Position numbers and translations under genes: made by a program. The notes beneath the pieces are model-generated. The model saw nothing but the letters and a program-made list of their open reading frames with translations, had not been told where the DNA came from and did not search any database. 64,000 nucleotides of DNA, taken from contig NZ_FNTJ01000001.1 of assembly GCF_900105185.1 (NCBI RefSeq), positions 2,066,501-2,130,500 of the forward strand. Direction: 5' to 3'. Numbering within the stretch: the stretch's first letter is position 1; the number at the start of each line of letters is the position of its first letter. Origin of the DNA: Pseudomonas saponiphila (GTDB lineage Bacteria > Pseudomonadota > Gammaproteobacteria > Pseudomonadales > Pseudomonadaceae). Positions 29,811 through 39,151 of the stretch are shown here, one piece after another.

Positions 29811-29915
29811 ATAGCCGCTGCCGAGCCGGCAAGGCCCGGAAAGGGCCCGAATGGCCTTGCCTGGCGGGCCAGGCAGCGCGACCGCTGCACGCTCACGCGC
29901 AGTCGTGGCTACAAC
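29811..29915. repeat. REP-like / hairpin-rich spacer
   Basis: TAGCCGCTGCCGAGCC at 29812-29827 matches the start of the repeat pair at 33858-33959, and CGTGGCTACAA near 29902 is a degraded inverted mate. GGCAAGGCC and GGCCTTGCC in between can form a hairpin that may serve as terminator for the upstream chemoreceptor gene. Confidence 0.5.
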
Positions 29916-29934
29916 GCGTTGTCCTTGCGCCGGG

Positions 29935-31260
29935 TCAGGCGCTGATGTCGCGCATCAGCAGGGCGAAGCGCAGGTCGACCTGATCCGGAATCGGCAGGTA
30001 CACGGTGTGACCGTCACCGGGGGCGACTTCGATGGCTTGGCCCTTGGCGTTTTGCAGTTCGTGCAGATCGAAGTGGAAGTTGCCCTTGGGGGTCATCAGC
30101 TCCATGTGATCGCCCACGGTGAATCGGTTCTTGACCTTGACTTCGGCCAGGCGGTCACGGCGCTCGCCGGTGAGTTCGCCGACGAACTGCTGGCGCTCCG
30201 ACACCGAGCTGCCGTTCTGGTAGTTCTGGTATTCGTCATGCACATGGCGGCGCAGGAAGCCTTCGGTGTAGCCGCGCTGGGCCAGGGATTCCAGGTCGTT
30301 CATCAGGCTGCGGTCGAACTCGCGTCCGGCCGCCGCGTCGTCGATGGCCCGGCGGTACACCTGGGTGGTGCGCGCGCAGTAGAAGTGCGACTTGGTCCGG
30401 CCTTCGATCTTCAGCGAGTGCACGCCCATGCGGGTCAGGCGCTCCACATGCTGCACCGCCCGCAGGTCCTTGGCGTTCATGATGTAGGTGCCGTGCTCGT
30501 CCTCGAAGGCCGGCATCAGTTCGTCCGGGCGATTGGCTTCCTGCAGCAGGAACACTTGCTCGGTGGGTGCGCCCAGGCCCAGGGTCGGCTCTGGCTGGAA
30601 GGTCTGGACGATTTCCCCGAGGTCGTTCTCGGTGGCCTCTTCAGCCTTGTATTTCCAGCGGCAGGCGTTGGTGCAGGTGCCCTGGTTGGCGTCGCGCTTG
30701 TTCATGTAGCCCGAGAGCAGGCAGCGTCCGGAGTAGGCCATGCACAGCGCGCCGTGGACGAAGACTTCCAGCTCCATGGCCGGTACTTGCTGGCGGATTT
30801 CCTCGATCTCTTCGAGCGACAGCTCCCGGGACAGGATGATCCGGGTCAGCCCCTGTTGCTGCCAGAACTCGACGCTGGCCCAGTTCACCGTGTTGGCCTG
30901 CACCGAGAGGTGGATCGGCATGTGCGGGAAGTGCCGGCGCACCAGCATGATCAGGCCCGGGTCGGACATGATCAGCGCATCCGGGGCCATGTCGATGACC
31001 GGTTGCAGGTCCTTGAGGAAGGTCTTGAGCTTGGCATTGTGCGGGGCGATGTTGACCACCACGTAGAAACGCTTGCCTTGGGCCTGGGCCTCGCGAATGC
31101 CAAGGGCCAGGTTGGCGTGGTCGAATTCGTTGTTGCGTACCCGCAGGCTGTAGCGCGGCTGGCCGGCGTACACCGCATCGGCGCCGTAGGCGAAGGCGTA
31201 GCGCATGTTCTTCAGGGTGCCGGCGGGGGCCAGGAGTTCGGGTTTGGCGAGGAGCGTCAT
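29935..31260 (-). CDS. trhP: tRNA 5-hydroxyuridine synthesis protein TrhP (YegQ), U32 family
   Basis: 441 residues from the ATG at 31260; six codons upstream another start is possible. It aligns with E. coli YegQ from KPELLAPAGTLKNMRYAFAY onward. The cysteine set of the peptidase-U32 fold is complete (HGALCMAYSGRCLLSGYMN and GTCTNACRW), likely binding an iron-sulfur cluster. TrhP and the iron-sulfur cluster install ho5U at position 34 of some tRNAs, using prephenate as in E. coli. Confidence 0.92.
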   Translation of the reverse strand: MTLLAKPELLAPAGTLKNMRYAFAYGADAVYAGQPRYSLRVRNNEFDHANLALGIREAQAQGKRFYVVVNIAPHNAKLKTFLKDLQPVIDMAPDALIMSDPGLIMLVRRHFPHMPIHLSVQANTVNWASVEFWQQQGLTRIILSRELSLEEIEEIRQQVPAMELEVFVHGALCMAYSGRCLLSGYMNKRDANQGTCTNACRWKYKAEEATENDLGEIVQTFQPEPTLGLGAPTEQVFLLQEANRPDELMPAFEDEHGTYIMNAKDLRAVQHVERLTRMGVHSLKIEGRTKSHFYCARTTQVYRRAIDDAAAGREFDRSLMNDLESLAQRGYTEGFLRRHVHDEYQNYQNGSSVSERQQFVGELTGERRDRLAEVKVKNRFTVGDHMELMTPKGNFHFDLHELQNAKGQAIEVAPGDGHTVYLPIPDQVDLRFALLMRDISA

Positions 31261-31419
31261 GGGGCTTGTCGGTCGCAAAAGGTCGCGAGGGTAAGCCAGT
31301 GCGCCGGGGCATTCATTGATCTGGGTCTATGTCTGGCGCAGAAAAAACGCACTCGGCCTCGCGGCTGCGGACTAACCCCCAGGACGCCGCGATCGGGCGT
31401 CGGCTGACCTGGATCGGAC

Positions 31420-31863
31420 ATGAATCAAAACACCCTGCAAAACAAAAGCCTGCTGCTGTTGCTGGCCCTGGTGACGGTGGCGTTCATCTGGATCCTGCTG
31501 CCGTTCTACGGGGCGCTGTTCTGGGCGGTGCTGATGGCCTTTCTGTCGCTGTTGCCGGCGGTGGGGGCGGGGATTGTCTGGGGGCCGGTGGCGGTGTATT
31601 TCCTGGTCAGCGGCGCGATCTGGCAAGGGGTGCTGCTGGTGCTGTTCGGGGTGCTGGTGATCGGTCTGGTGGACAACCTGCTGCGCCCGATCCTGGTGGG
31701 CAAGGACACGCGGATGCCGGATTACCTGATCCTGATCTCGACCCTGGGCGGGCTGGCGGTTTTCGGCCTCAACGGTTTTGTCATCGGGCCGTTGATCGCT
31801 GCATTGTTCATGTCGAGCTGGGCGCTGTTCGGCGAAACCCGGCATCGGGTGCGATTGCCCTAG
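31420..31863 (+). pseudogene. AI-2E-family transporter gene with large in-frame internal deletion
   Basis: 147 residues where the family (PerM/YdiK/TqsA) is usually 340-370. The N-terminus is normal (LLLLLALVTVAFIWILLPFY, GALFWAVL) but it then reads directly into the C-terminal half (MAFLSLLPAVGAGIVWGP, LVDNLLRPILVGKDTRMPDY). About 200 residues are missing without a frame shift. The join falls where both halves would carry ALFWAVL/ALLWAVL-like sequence, consistent with recombination across a short repeat. Start and stop are intact, so a short protein could be made but is unlikely to transport. Confidence 0.8.
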
Positions 31864-31941
31864 TACTGGATGGCCCGGTGCTACGAAACATCACCTATTG
31901 CGTTGTCGGAGATTGCTACCGGTGCTACCGGCATGGACGCT

Positions 31942-32136
31942 TCAGTCCACCACCTGATCGAGCATGTGCAGCACTTCCTGCTCGTTGAGCAGGCCCTTGC
32001 GCACCAGGTTCTGGGTCAGCAGCGAAAGGAACTTGGCGCTGCGATGGCCTTCCAGATGCTTGAGTTCGGTCAGGGCGTCGTACACCCGGCTGGAGGTGCA
32101 GAGGCCTTCGACGCGGTGCGGGTTTTGCGTGGGCAT
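31942..32136 (-). CDS. Small conserved-looking protein of unknown function
   Basis: 64 residues, hydrophilic and probably helical (RVYDALTELKHLEGHRSAKF, LTQNLVRKGLLNEQEVLHML). Codon usage looks coding, and the upstream sequence on the minus strand has AAGGACG about 6 nt from the ATG. The frame fits between the deleted AI-2E gene and the next gene. I do not recognise a family. Confidence 0.6.
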   Translation of the reverse strand: MPTQNPHRVEGLCTSSRVYDALTELKHLEGHRSAKFLSLLTQNLVRKGLLNEQEVLHMLDQVVD

Positions 32137-32356
32137 GGGGTTCGTCCTTGTTGTTATGGGCCTGTTGTGGCGGGGCTGCTATGACAGGCGCGGGGCGAGC
32201 GGACCCGATTGATCTTGCAGTCCCTGAATGACACATGCGTGACAGTCCCATGTCGCCCGACGCGTCGCTGGGATGGGCACACTATTGCCGGATTTTCAGG
32301 CAAATACTGTTCCAATCGCGACATGATGCTGAGCTATTCAGACATTTGGGTGATGG

Positions 32357-32392
32357 CAAAATGCAACAAGCCCCGCTGGATGGGCGGGGCCT
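32357..32392 (-). terminator. Rho-independent terminator
   Basis: GCCCCGC at 32370-32376 pairs with GCGGGGC at 32384-32390. Read on the minus strand it is followed by TTGTTGCATTTT, placing it just after the stop of the Pro/Tyr/Val-rich protein gene. Confidence 0.75.
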
Positions 32393-32412
32393 GTGGTTGT
32401 TTCAGTGCTGTG

Positions 32413-32772
32413 TTACCAGCGGCCGGGACCCGGGCCGTAGTAGTAATGAGGGTGGCCGTAGTAGCCGCGGGGCGGGCCGTAGTACACCGGTGCCGGGCGG
32501 TAGTAGACCGGTTGCTGTACATAGACCGGGGCCGGCTGGTAGTAGACCGGCGGCGGTGGCGCGGCGTACACCGGTTGCGGCTGGACATACACCGGCGCCT
32601 GCTGCACATAGACCGGACGATCCTGGTTGGCGATCACCGAACCCACTACGGCTGCGCCGACAACAGCACCCAATGCGGCGGGCCCGGCCCAGCCACCGCC
32701 GTGGGCGGATGCCTGGCCTGCAACAGCGAGTGCGCCAATGAGCAAGGCTATCTTGGGGATTTTGGAAATCAT
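32413..32772 (-). CDS. Secreted Pro/Tyr/Val-rich repeat protein
   Basis: 119 residues from the ATG at 32772 (GAGGAAC upstream). Residues 1-23 are a signal peptide (IALLIGALAVAGQASA). A glycine-rich hydrophobic stretch (AALGAVVGAAVVGSVIA) follows, then repeats of the type PVYVQxxP / PVYYxPAP and a GYYGHPHYYYGPGPG end. Similar small proteins occur widely in Pseudomonas and may associate with the outer membrane; no function is known to me. Confidence 0.8.
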   Translation of the reverse strand: MISKIPKIALLIGALAVAGQASAHGGGWAGPAALGAVVGAAVVGSVIANQDRPVYVQQAPVYVQPQPVYAAPPPPVYYQPAPVYVQQPVYYRPAPVYYGPPRGYYGHPHYYYGPGPGRW

Positions 32773-33026
32773 GGTTGTTCCTCGGTTCAACCTCCGCGTT
32801 CATGGTCTGCACCAGACTCAAGAACTGACGCGGGGATACTTCTAAGACAGCGGTTTCTGCAAAATCTGCACAGCCGCTGAGTAAATATTGTGTAAGGTCT
32901 GTACCGGCCTCTTTACCGTCATCCCTGGGCGCCGAAGAGGCCTGTGAACCCGCGGCGATATGATCGGGCACAAGGGCTTGGCTGACCAATCCCGTCTATC
33001 CGAAAGTGCCCAGCAAGGAGATGAAC

Positions 33027-33845
33027 ATGCAAATGAATCCCGACAAAGACACCCAGCTGTGCATGTCGCTGTCCGGGCGTCCGGGGAATTTCGGCCTGCG
33101 CTTTCACAATCACCTGTATGAGCAGTTGGGGCTCAACTTCTATTACAAGGCTTTCAGCAGCCGGGACCTGCCCGGCGCGGTGCGAGGGATTCGCGCGTTG
33201 GGTATTCGTGGCTGCGGCGTGTCCATGCCGTTCAAGGAAGACTGCATCGCCCTGGTGGATGAGCTGGATGCCTCGGCCCGTGCGATTGCCTCGATCAATA
33301 CCATCGTCAATACCGACGGCCATCTGAAGGCCTACAACACTGATTACATCGCCGTGGCTCGCTTGCTGGCCGAACACGCCGTGCCCCGGGAGTCGACCTT
33401 CGCCCTGCGCGGCAGCGGCGGCATGGCCAAGGCTGTGGCCAGTGCCTTGCGTGATGGCGGATATGCCCGCGGGGTAATCGTGGCCCGCAACGAAGTGGCC
33501 GGGCGTGCTCTGGCCAGTTCCCTGGGCTATGAGTGGCAGGCCGAGTTGGGCAGCCTGCGGCCGCAGATGCTGATCAACGTGACCCCGATCGGCATGAGCG
33601 GCGGGCCTGAAGCGCAGCAACTGGCGTTCGACGCCGAGGCGATCGCGGCGGCGGACAGGGTGTTCGATGTGGTGGCGGTGCCGCCGCAGACGCCGTTGAT
33701 CCTGCGGGCCCAGGCCGAGGGCAAGCCGGTCATCACCGGCCTGGAAGTGATTGCCATCCAGGCTCTGGAGCAGTTCGTGCTGTATACCGGGGTGCGCCCG
33801 AGCGAGGAGCAGTTCCAGAAGGCCGTGGCCTTCGCCCGGGCCTGA
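33027..33845 (+). CDS. Shikimate dehydrogenase-like protein (AroE superfamily)
   Basis: 272 residues. AAGGAG (33015-33020) is 6 nt from the ATG at 33027; the ATGs at 33021 and 33033 fit less well. Active-site residues of AroE are in place: Lys in SMPFKEDC, Asn in SINTIVN and Asp in YNTDY. The NADP-binding loop is LRGSGGMAKAVA instead of GAGGA. The N-terminus (SLSGRPGNFGLRFHNHLYEQ) differs from true AroE (GNPIxHSxSP). It is therefore probably a paralogue acting on quinate, shikimate or a related compound. Confidence 0.82.
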   Translation: MQMNPDKDTQLCMSLSGRPGNFGLRFHNHLYEQLGLNFYYKAFSSRDLPGAVRGIRALGIRGCGVSMPFKEDCIALVDELDASARAIASINTIVNTDGHLKAYNTDYIAVARLLAEHAVPRESTFALRGSGGMAKAVASALRDGGYARGVIVARNEVAGRALASSLGYEWQAELGSLRPQMLINVTPIGMSGGPEAQQLAFDAEAIAAADRVFDVVAVPPQTPLILRAQAEGKPVITGLEVIAIQALEQFVLYTGVRPSEEQFQKAVAFARA

Positions 33846-33857
33846 AACCGAAACCCT

Positions 33858-33959
33858 GTAGCCGCTGCCGCAGGCTGTGATCGGGTCCTGACGGCCTTCG
33901 GCGCCCGCAAGGGTGCCGCGCCGTTTTTGGAGGGCAATCGCAGCTTTCGGCAGCGGCTA
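33858..33959. repeat. REPIN-like inverted pair, second family
   Basis: TAGCCGCTGCCGCAGGCTGT at 33859-33878 is repeated inverted at about 33935-33959 (TAGCCGCTGCCGAAAGCTGC read on the minus strand). The ends differ by only a few bases over 24 nt. A partial copy is present at 29812. Confidence 0.75.
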
Positions 33960-33965
33960 TGAGCA

Positions 33966-34616
33966 TCAGCCTTCGAGCTGGGCCAGGCGCTGTTCCAGGG
34001 CGGCAATCCGTGCTTCCAGTTCTTCGATGCGTTCCACTGAAACGCCGCTGCCCGTGCCGCGTTCCACCGGGTTGCCGCGGGCGGCGAGAATCGCCTCGAT
34101 GTCCGCCGGGTCGCCCAGGGCATGGGTGTAGCGGTCTTCGCGCTGACCGGCCTGACGCGGAATGTGCAGGGCCAGGCCTCGGGCGATCAGGCGTTCGAGC
34201 TGGTGCAGGACTTGCTCGCTGTCTTCGAAATCATGCATGCGGCCGCTGCGGGTCAGCAGCTCGTTGACGGTTTGCGGCCCGCGCAGAAACATCAGGCCGC
34301 AGAGGATCAACTGCGCCGGCACCAGTTCCAGGGCCTTGTCCAGGCGCTGTTCCCAGCGATCGGCGCGGCTGCCCATGACCAGCCGGGTGAACCCCCGGGC
34401 TTCGAGGGCGCGCAGGCTTTGGCCAACCTGGCCCGGGGTCAGGTTCATCACCGGTTCGCGGCTGGTTTTCTGATTGCAGGCCAGCACCAGGGCGTTGAGG
34501 GTCAGGGGGTAGGTTTCCGGGTTGGTGGCCTGCTTTTCGATCAACGAACCCAGGATGCGGATATCGCTGCTGCTCAAGCGCAGTTCTTCGCCGGGAGTGT
34601 CGTGCTCGTCGCTCAT
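33966..34616 (-). CDS. YceH family protein (UPF0502/DUF480)
   Basis: 216 residues from the ATG at 34616. It has the two DUF480 winged-helix blocks: [37 protein letters not shown] and later [29 protein letters not shown] predicted coiled coil forms the C-terminus ([20 protein letters not shown]). The molecular role is not established. Confidence 0.9.
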   Translation of the reverse strand: MSDEHDTPGEELRLSSSDIRILGSLIEKQATNPETYPLTLNALVLACNQKTSREPVMNLTPGQVGQSLRALEARGFTRLVMGSRADRWEQRLDKALELVPAQLILCGLMFLRGPQTVNELLTRSGRMHDFEDSEQVLHQLERLIARGLALHIPRQAGQREDRYTHALGDPADIEAILAARGNPVERGTGSGVSVERIEELEARIAALEQRLAQLEG

Positions 34617-34833
34617 AAGTGCTGGTCCCTTGGTCACTGATGGGTGGGTCGTGAAAAACCGCAACAGGGCCTGGATCGGCGCCGCGGTTGTTCCGTGGCC
34701 GGGTGGGCCACCTTGGAGGGGCTCTGTTTTACCTTCAGAACCCGGATCTTGCCATCAGAACTTGGTCGGACCCGGACAGATTCCGGGTTTGCCGGAGTGC
34801 CCCCGCCCTGCGCTGTGGGCGAGGGCGACCCGC

Positions 34834-37353
34834 TCAGCTCGGTTGCGGATCTGTTGCCGGCTGTGTCGCCGGCGTCGAGTCTGCGGCGGCTGCGGGCTCC
34901 CCCGATGCTTCCAGGCACTGGCGGCTGAAGCGGGCGACGGCGAGCAGGGCGTTTCTCGCGGAACGCAGGTAGAACGCCTGCAACTGGAAGACGTGCCAGC
35001 GCTCCTCAAAGATTTCCAGGCGGCAGCTCACCCCAGCCTGCCGGGCGCGCTCGGCCAGGCGCACCGAGTCCGACAGCAGCAACTCCTGGTCGCCCACTTG
35101 GATCAGCATGGGCGGCAGGCCACGCAGGTCCGCCTCCAGGGGGCGATGGGTCAGGGTTGGCGCTGGCGCCGCGTAGGCCTTGAGGGCTTGCTCCAGCCAG
35201 TCGCGGCGAATCATCGGGTCGACCGTCTGGCGCGATTGCAGACTGGCGCCGCGCAGATCCGGATCAGTGACCGGCGACAGCAGTATCAGCCCGGCGGCAA
35301 TCGCCTCGCCGCGCTGTTTCAGAGCCAGGGCCAAGGCCAGGACCAGGGCGCCCCCGGCGGAGTCGCCGGCAATCAGCAGTTGTTCGGCCGGGCAGCCCTG
35401 GGCGCGGATGGCGTCGTAACAGGCCAGGCAATCCTCCAGCGCGGCGGGGTAGGGATGCTCCGGTGCCAGTCGGTAGTCGGGCACCCAGACGCTGCAGCCG
35501 CTATCCCGGGCCAGACGGCTGGTGACACTGAAGTGGCTGTGAGGGCTGCCCAGGCAGAAGGCGCCGCCGTGCAGGTAGAGAATCACGCCTTTGCCGGGCG
35601 TGGCAGCGGCTTCGACTTTTTGCACCGGCAAGCTGCCCAGCCAGTGCCACCGGCGGCGAACCCCGGCACAGCCGGGCATCAGCCAGGCCAGGGCGTTGAC
35701 GAGCTGGCGTTGGCGCACCAGCTCCCGGGGCGGGCCGATCAGGGCGCGGAAGCTGGCCCGCAGGAACAGCCGCAGCCAGGCCGCGCTACCCCGTTCCAGC
35801 CAATCCCGCGGTGACGCCACGCGCAGCCCGTCGGCCGCCGCCGAGTGCCGTTCCAGGGAGCCGGCGAAACGATAGGCGGCAAGCCCGGCATAGCGGGTCA
35901 GCCATCTGTAGGTCCAGGTGAATCCGGGCCAGTTGGTGCTGTTGTGGCCGCGGGCGTCGACGTACCAGCTGGTGCAGCCGCTCCAGACCGAATCGGCCAG
36001 ACGCCGCTGGATCTGCTGTTGCAGGCGCTGGTGCGGGGCCTCCTCCACTTCCAGGGTTTGCGCGCCGCTGGCCAGCAGTGCCTGGCGGGCCTTGAGCACG
36101 TGGCTGATCTGGCTTTCCAGCATGTGGATGATGGAGTTGTGGCCCAGGTTGGTGTTGGGCCCGTAGAGCATGAAGAAGTTGGGAAAGCCGGGGACGCTGA
36201 GCCCCAGGTAGGCGCTGGCGCCTGCTTGCCAGGCCTGGTTCAGTTCGAGGCCGTTGCGGCCGCTGATGTGCATGGGCGCAAGGAACTCGGTGGCGGCGAA
36301 GCCGGTGCCGTAGATGATCGCGTCCACCGGGTGCTGCTGGCCGTCGAGGGTTTCGATGCCGTGCTCGGTGATGCGGGCGATGCCCTGGGTCAGCAGCTCG
36401 ACATGGGGGCGGGCAAAGGTCTTGAGGTAGTCGTTGGACAGCAGGATGCGCTTGCAGCCGATGGGGTAGTCCGGGGTCATCTGGCGGCGCAGCTCGGGGT
36501 CGGGCACCGAGGCCTCCAGCAGTTGGCGAAAGGGAATGCCGACCACCCACTGGGTCAGGCCCTTGAGGCGAGTGAAGCCCAGGGCCCGGGATTCGAAATG
36601 CAGGTAGTGGGCCGCGCGCAGCAGTTTCAGCCGCCAGGGCTGGCGGGCCAGGCGCTGTTTTTCCTGTTCGCTGTAGGCCCGGTCGGCCTTGGGCATGATG
36701 TAGGCCGGCGAGCGCTGGAAGACCTTGAGCGCCGCCACCTGATCGGCAATCTGCGGCACGAACTGAATGGCCGAGGCGCCGGTGCCGATCACCGCCACCC
36801 GTTTGTCGGCCAGGGGGTAGTGGTGGTCCCAGTGGGCGGAGTGAAAGACCTTGCCGCGAAAGGTGTCCATGCCCGGCAGTTTGGGCAGGGCGGGACGGCT
36901 CAGTTGGCCGACGGCGCTGATCAGCAGGCGGGTGAAATGCTCCTGGCCATCGTTGCAGATGACCTGCCAGTAATGGCCGGTTTCATCGAATCGGGCGTGG
37001 CGTACTTCGCTGCCGAAGTGAATGTGTTGCAGCAGGTCGTAGGTGCGGGCGCAATGCTGCAGGTAGTCGTGGATCTCGGCCTGGGGCGCGAATACCCGGG
37101 ACCAGCGTGGGTTGGGCTCGAAGGAAAATGAGTACAGGTGCGAAGGTACGTCGCAGGCGGCGCCGGGGTAGGTGTTGTCGCGCCAGACGCCGCCGACGTC
37201 CTGGCCTTTCTCAAGCAGGAGGAACCGGCTGACCCCGGCCTTGCGCAGGGCGATGGCCATGCCCAGGCCGCCGAAGCCGGCGCCGATGATCAGGGCTTCC
37301 AGGGGCGCGCAGGGGCTGGAACAGAGGTTTTGCGGGGCGGTGGATTCGGGCAT
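34834..37353 (-). CDS. Fused Baeyer-Villiger monooxygenase and HSL-type esterase
   Basis: 839 residues from the ATG at 37353 (GAGG 5 nt upstream). Residues about 18-540: flavoprotein monooxygenase with FAD loop GAGFGG (24-29), BVMO fingerprint FRGKVFHSAHW (165-175, fits FxGxxxHxxxW exactly) and NADP loop GTGASA. Residues about 560-810: alpha/beta hydrolase of the hormone-sensitive-lipase family with oxyanion HGG (595-597) and nucleophile Ser665 in GDSAGG. One polypeptide could oxidise a ketone to an ester and hydrolyse it. These two activities are normally on separate proteins. Divergent AraC gene upstream. Confidence 0.9.
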   Translation of the reverse strand: MPESTAPQNLCSSPCAPLEALIIGAGFGGLGMAIALRKAGVSRFLLLEKGQDVGGVWRDNTYPGAACDVPSHLYSFSFEPNPRWSRVFAPQAEIHDYLQHCARTYDLLQHIHFGSEVRHARFDETGHYWQVICNDGQEHFTRLLISAVGQLSRPALPKLPGMDTFRGKVFHSAHWDHHYPLADKRVAVIGTGASAIQFVPQIADQVAALKVFQRSPAYIMPKADRAYSEQEKQRLARQPWRLKLLRAAHYLHFESRALGFTRLKGLTQWVVGIPFRQLLEASVPDPELRRQMTPDYPIGCKRILLSNDYLKTFARPHVELLTQGIARITEHGIETLDGQQHPVDAIIYGTGFAATEFLAPMHISGRNGLELNQAWQAGASAYLGLSVPGFPNFFMLYGPNTNLGHNSIIHMLESQISHVLKARQALLASGAQTLEVEEAPHQRLQQQIQRRLADSVWSGCTSWYVDARGHNSTNWPGFTWTYRWLTRYAGLAAYRFAGSLERHSAAADGLRVASPRDWLERGSAAWLRLFLRASFRALIGPPRELVRQRQLVNALAWLMPGCAGVRRRWHWLGSLPVQKVEAAATPGKGVILYLHGGAFCLGSPHSHFSVTSRLARDSGCSVWVPDYRLAPEHPYPAALEDCLACYDAIRAQGCPAEQLLIAGDSAGGALVLALALALKQRGEAIAAGLILLSPVTDPDLRGASLQSRQTVDPMIRRDWLEQALKAYAAPAPTLTHRPLEADLRGLPPMLIQVGDQELLLSDSVRLAERARQAGVSCRLEIFEERWHVFQLQAFYLRSARNALLAVARFSRQCLEASGEPAAAADSTPATQPATDPQPS

Positions 37354-37528
37354 GACGACCTCGTTGTTATTGTTGTGGACGCTGGATGGATCGATTCGGA
37401 GCCGTGTTCTGCCGATGGTGGCGTGGCCCCGTTGAGTCAAGCATGGGGGTAAATATCCGTGGACCCCATGCTGCAACGGGACAAGTGTTTTAGTATTTGG
37501 GCCAAATCCGCCGCCCTTGAGTCAGGCC

Positions 37529-38557
37529 ATGAACGTTCAAGCATTCACCCGGGGACCGTCCAGCGCCTTGCTGTTGGTGAATTTTGCGCTTGAAAGGGGC
37601 CTGTCGCCGACGCGCCTGCTGGCCGGTTGCGCGGTGTCCCTGGAGGTATTGCAAGACCCCAACACGCTGCTGCTGGCGGCTCAGGAGCTGCGGTTGGTGA
37701 GCAATCTGCTGCAGCTCCTGGGCCATCCTCCCGGGCTGGGCTATGAGGTGGGCGCGCGTTACCACTTCTCCACCTACGGCCTGTTCGGCTATGGCCTGAT
37801 CAGCAGCGCAACGCCGGCGGATGCGCTGAATCTGGCCCTGCGCTTTCTGCCGCTGACCTATGCCTTCGCGTCCATCGACTACCGACTGGAGCGGGATCTG
37901 GGTGTGCTGACGTTCGGTGCGCCGCCGGTAGCCGATCCGCAGGTGGCCGGGTTTCTGCTGGAACGGGACATGGCCGCTGCCGCGGTCTTGATGAAGGAGA
38001 TTGTCGGTGAGGATTTTTCTCTGGCCCGACTGACCCGTCGTGCCGCCCCGCCAGCGGATCGCGCGGCCAGCGATGTGCCGCGGGTGCTGGGCCGGGTGCC
38101 CGAGTACCGGGCGGCGCTGGACAGCCTGGCATTCGACCGGCGGTTTCTGGATCGCGCCTTGCCCCAGGCCAATCCGCTGACGGTGGCGATGTGCGAGCAG
38201 CTGTGCCGGCAGTTGCTTGAGCGCCGACAGGCCCATCAGAGCACGGCGGCCCTGGTCCGCCAGCATCTCGAGGCCCTGCCGGCCGGCAGGGTCGCGGATC
38301 TGCCGGACATGGCGCGTCTGGCTCGGACCAGTGTGCGCACCTTGAAACGGCGTCTGCAGGAAGAGGGCACCAGCTATCGCCAGGTGCTGGCCGAACAGCG
38401 TGGTGCCCGGGCCCTTGAGCTGTTGGGCAATCGCGCCTTGAGTCTGACCCGGATCGCCGAAGAGTTGGGCTTCAGCGATCTGTCGAGTTTTTCCCAGAGC
38501 TTCAAGCGCTGGTTCGGCGTCGCCCCCAGCGCCTATCGCCGGGGACCTCCGGGATAA
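37529..38557 (+). CDS. AraC-family transcriptional regulator
   Basis: 342 residues from the ATG at 37529 (a TTG at 37517 is less likely). The N-terminal domain (residues about 20-200) is the Arabinose_bd-type ligand domain used by OruR-like regulators. The C-terminal HTH_18 domain holds TSVRTLKRRLQEEGTSYRQV and RIAEELGFSDLSSFSQSFKR. It is divergent from the monooxygenase-esterase gene, with a 175-nt shared promoter region, so it probably activates that gene in response to its substrate. Confidence 0.92.
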   Translation: MNVQAFTRGPSSALLLVNFALERGLSPTRLLAGCAVSLEVLQDPNTLLLAAQELRLVSNLLQLLGHPPGLGYEVGARYHFSTYGLFGYGLISSATPADALNLALRFLPLTYAFASIDYRLERDLGVLTFGAPPVADPQVAGFLLERDMAAAAVLMKEIVGEDFSLARLTRRAAPPADRAASDVPRVLGRVPEYRAALDSLAFDRRFLDRALPQANPLTVAMCEQLCRQLLERRQAHQSTAALVRQHLEALPAGRVADLPDMARLARTSVRTLKRRLQEEGTSYRQVLAEQRGARALELLGNRALSLTRIAEELGFSDLSSFSQSFKRWFGVAPSAYRRGPPG

Positions 38558-38628
38558 AGGCCCCGCTCCGGGCCGCAGTGGCTATAATCGCTGCTCGTTG
38601 TATTCCCGCCATCTGTGTCGAGACTGTC

Positions 38629-39138
38629 ATGACTATTTCCCTGTACGCCGCTTCCGTTCCCGTCTTCAAGCAAATGCTCAATGCCCTGAGCGATGTTCTG
38701 CACAAGGCCGAAGCTCACGCCACGGCGAAGAACATCGAGCCCAATGCCCTGCTTCAGGCGCGCCTGTACCCGGACATGTTCCCGCTGGTGCGTCAGGTGC
38801 AGATCGCCGTGGACTTCGCCAAGGGCGTGTCGGCCCGCCTGGCCGAGGTCGAGCTGCCCAAGTACGACGACAGCGAAACCACCTTCGCCGACCTGCAGGC
38901 GCTGATTGCCAAGGTGCTGGCCTTCATCGACGGCATCCAGCCTTCGCAGATCGATGGCAAGGAAGGCATCGAGATCGTCACCCGTCCGGGCACCCCGAAA
39001 GAGAAACGCTTCAGTGGCCAGTCCTACCTGCTGACTTACGGCCTGCCGCAGTTCTTCTTCCACGTCACCACCACCTACGCGATCCTGCGGCACAACGGTG
39101 TGGAAGTGGGCAAGCGCGATTACATGGGCGCGTTCTAA
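38629..39138 (+). CDS. DUF1993 family protein
   Basis: 169 residues from the ATG at 38629. Recognisable as DUF1993 by SLYAASVPVFKQMLNALSDV, the PDMFPLVRQVQIAVDFAKG block and FFHVTTTYAILRHNGVEVGK. The fold is predicted helical, similar to DinB-like four-helix proteins. A perfect -10 hexamer TATAAT lies at 38583-38588, about 40 nt upstream; its -35 is not obvious. The role is unknown. Confidence 0.88.
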   Translation: MTISLYAASVPVFKQMLNALSDVLHKAEAHATAKNIEPNALLQARLYPDMFPLVRQVQIAVDFAKGVSARLAEVELPKYDDSETTFADLQALIAKVLAFIDGIQPSQIDGKEGIEIVTRPGTPKEKRFSGQSYLLTYGLPQFFFHVTTTYAILRHNGVEVGKRDYMGAF

Positions 39139-39151
39139 AACACCAGGCGAT

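Noticed and set aside
35845..37131. Plus-strand open frame opposite the monooxygenase domain
   Set aside because: Same antisense artefact; the minus-strand protein has complete cofactor and catalytic motifs.
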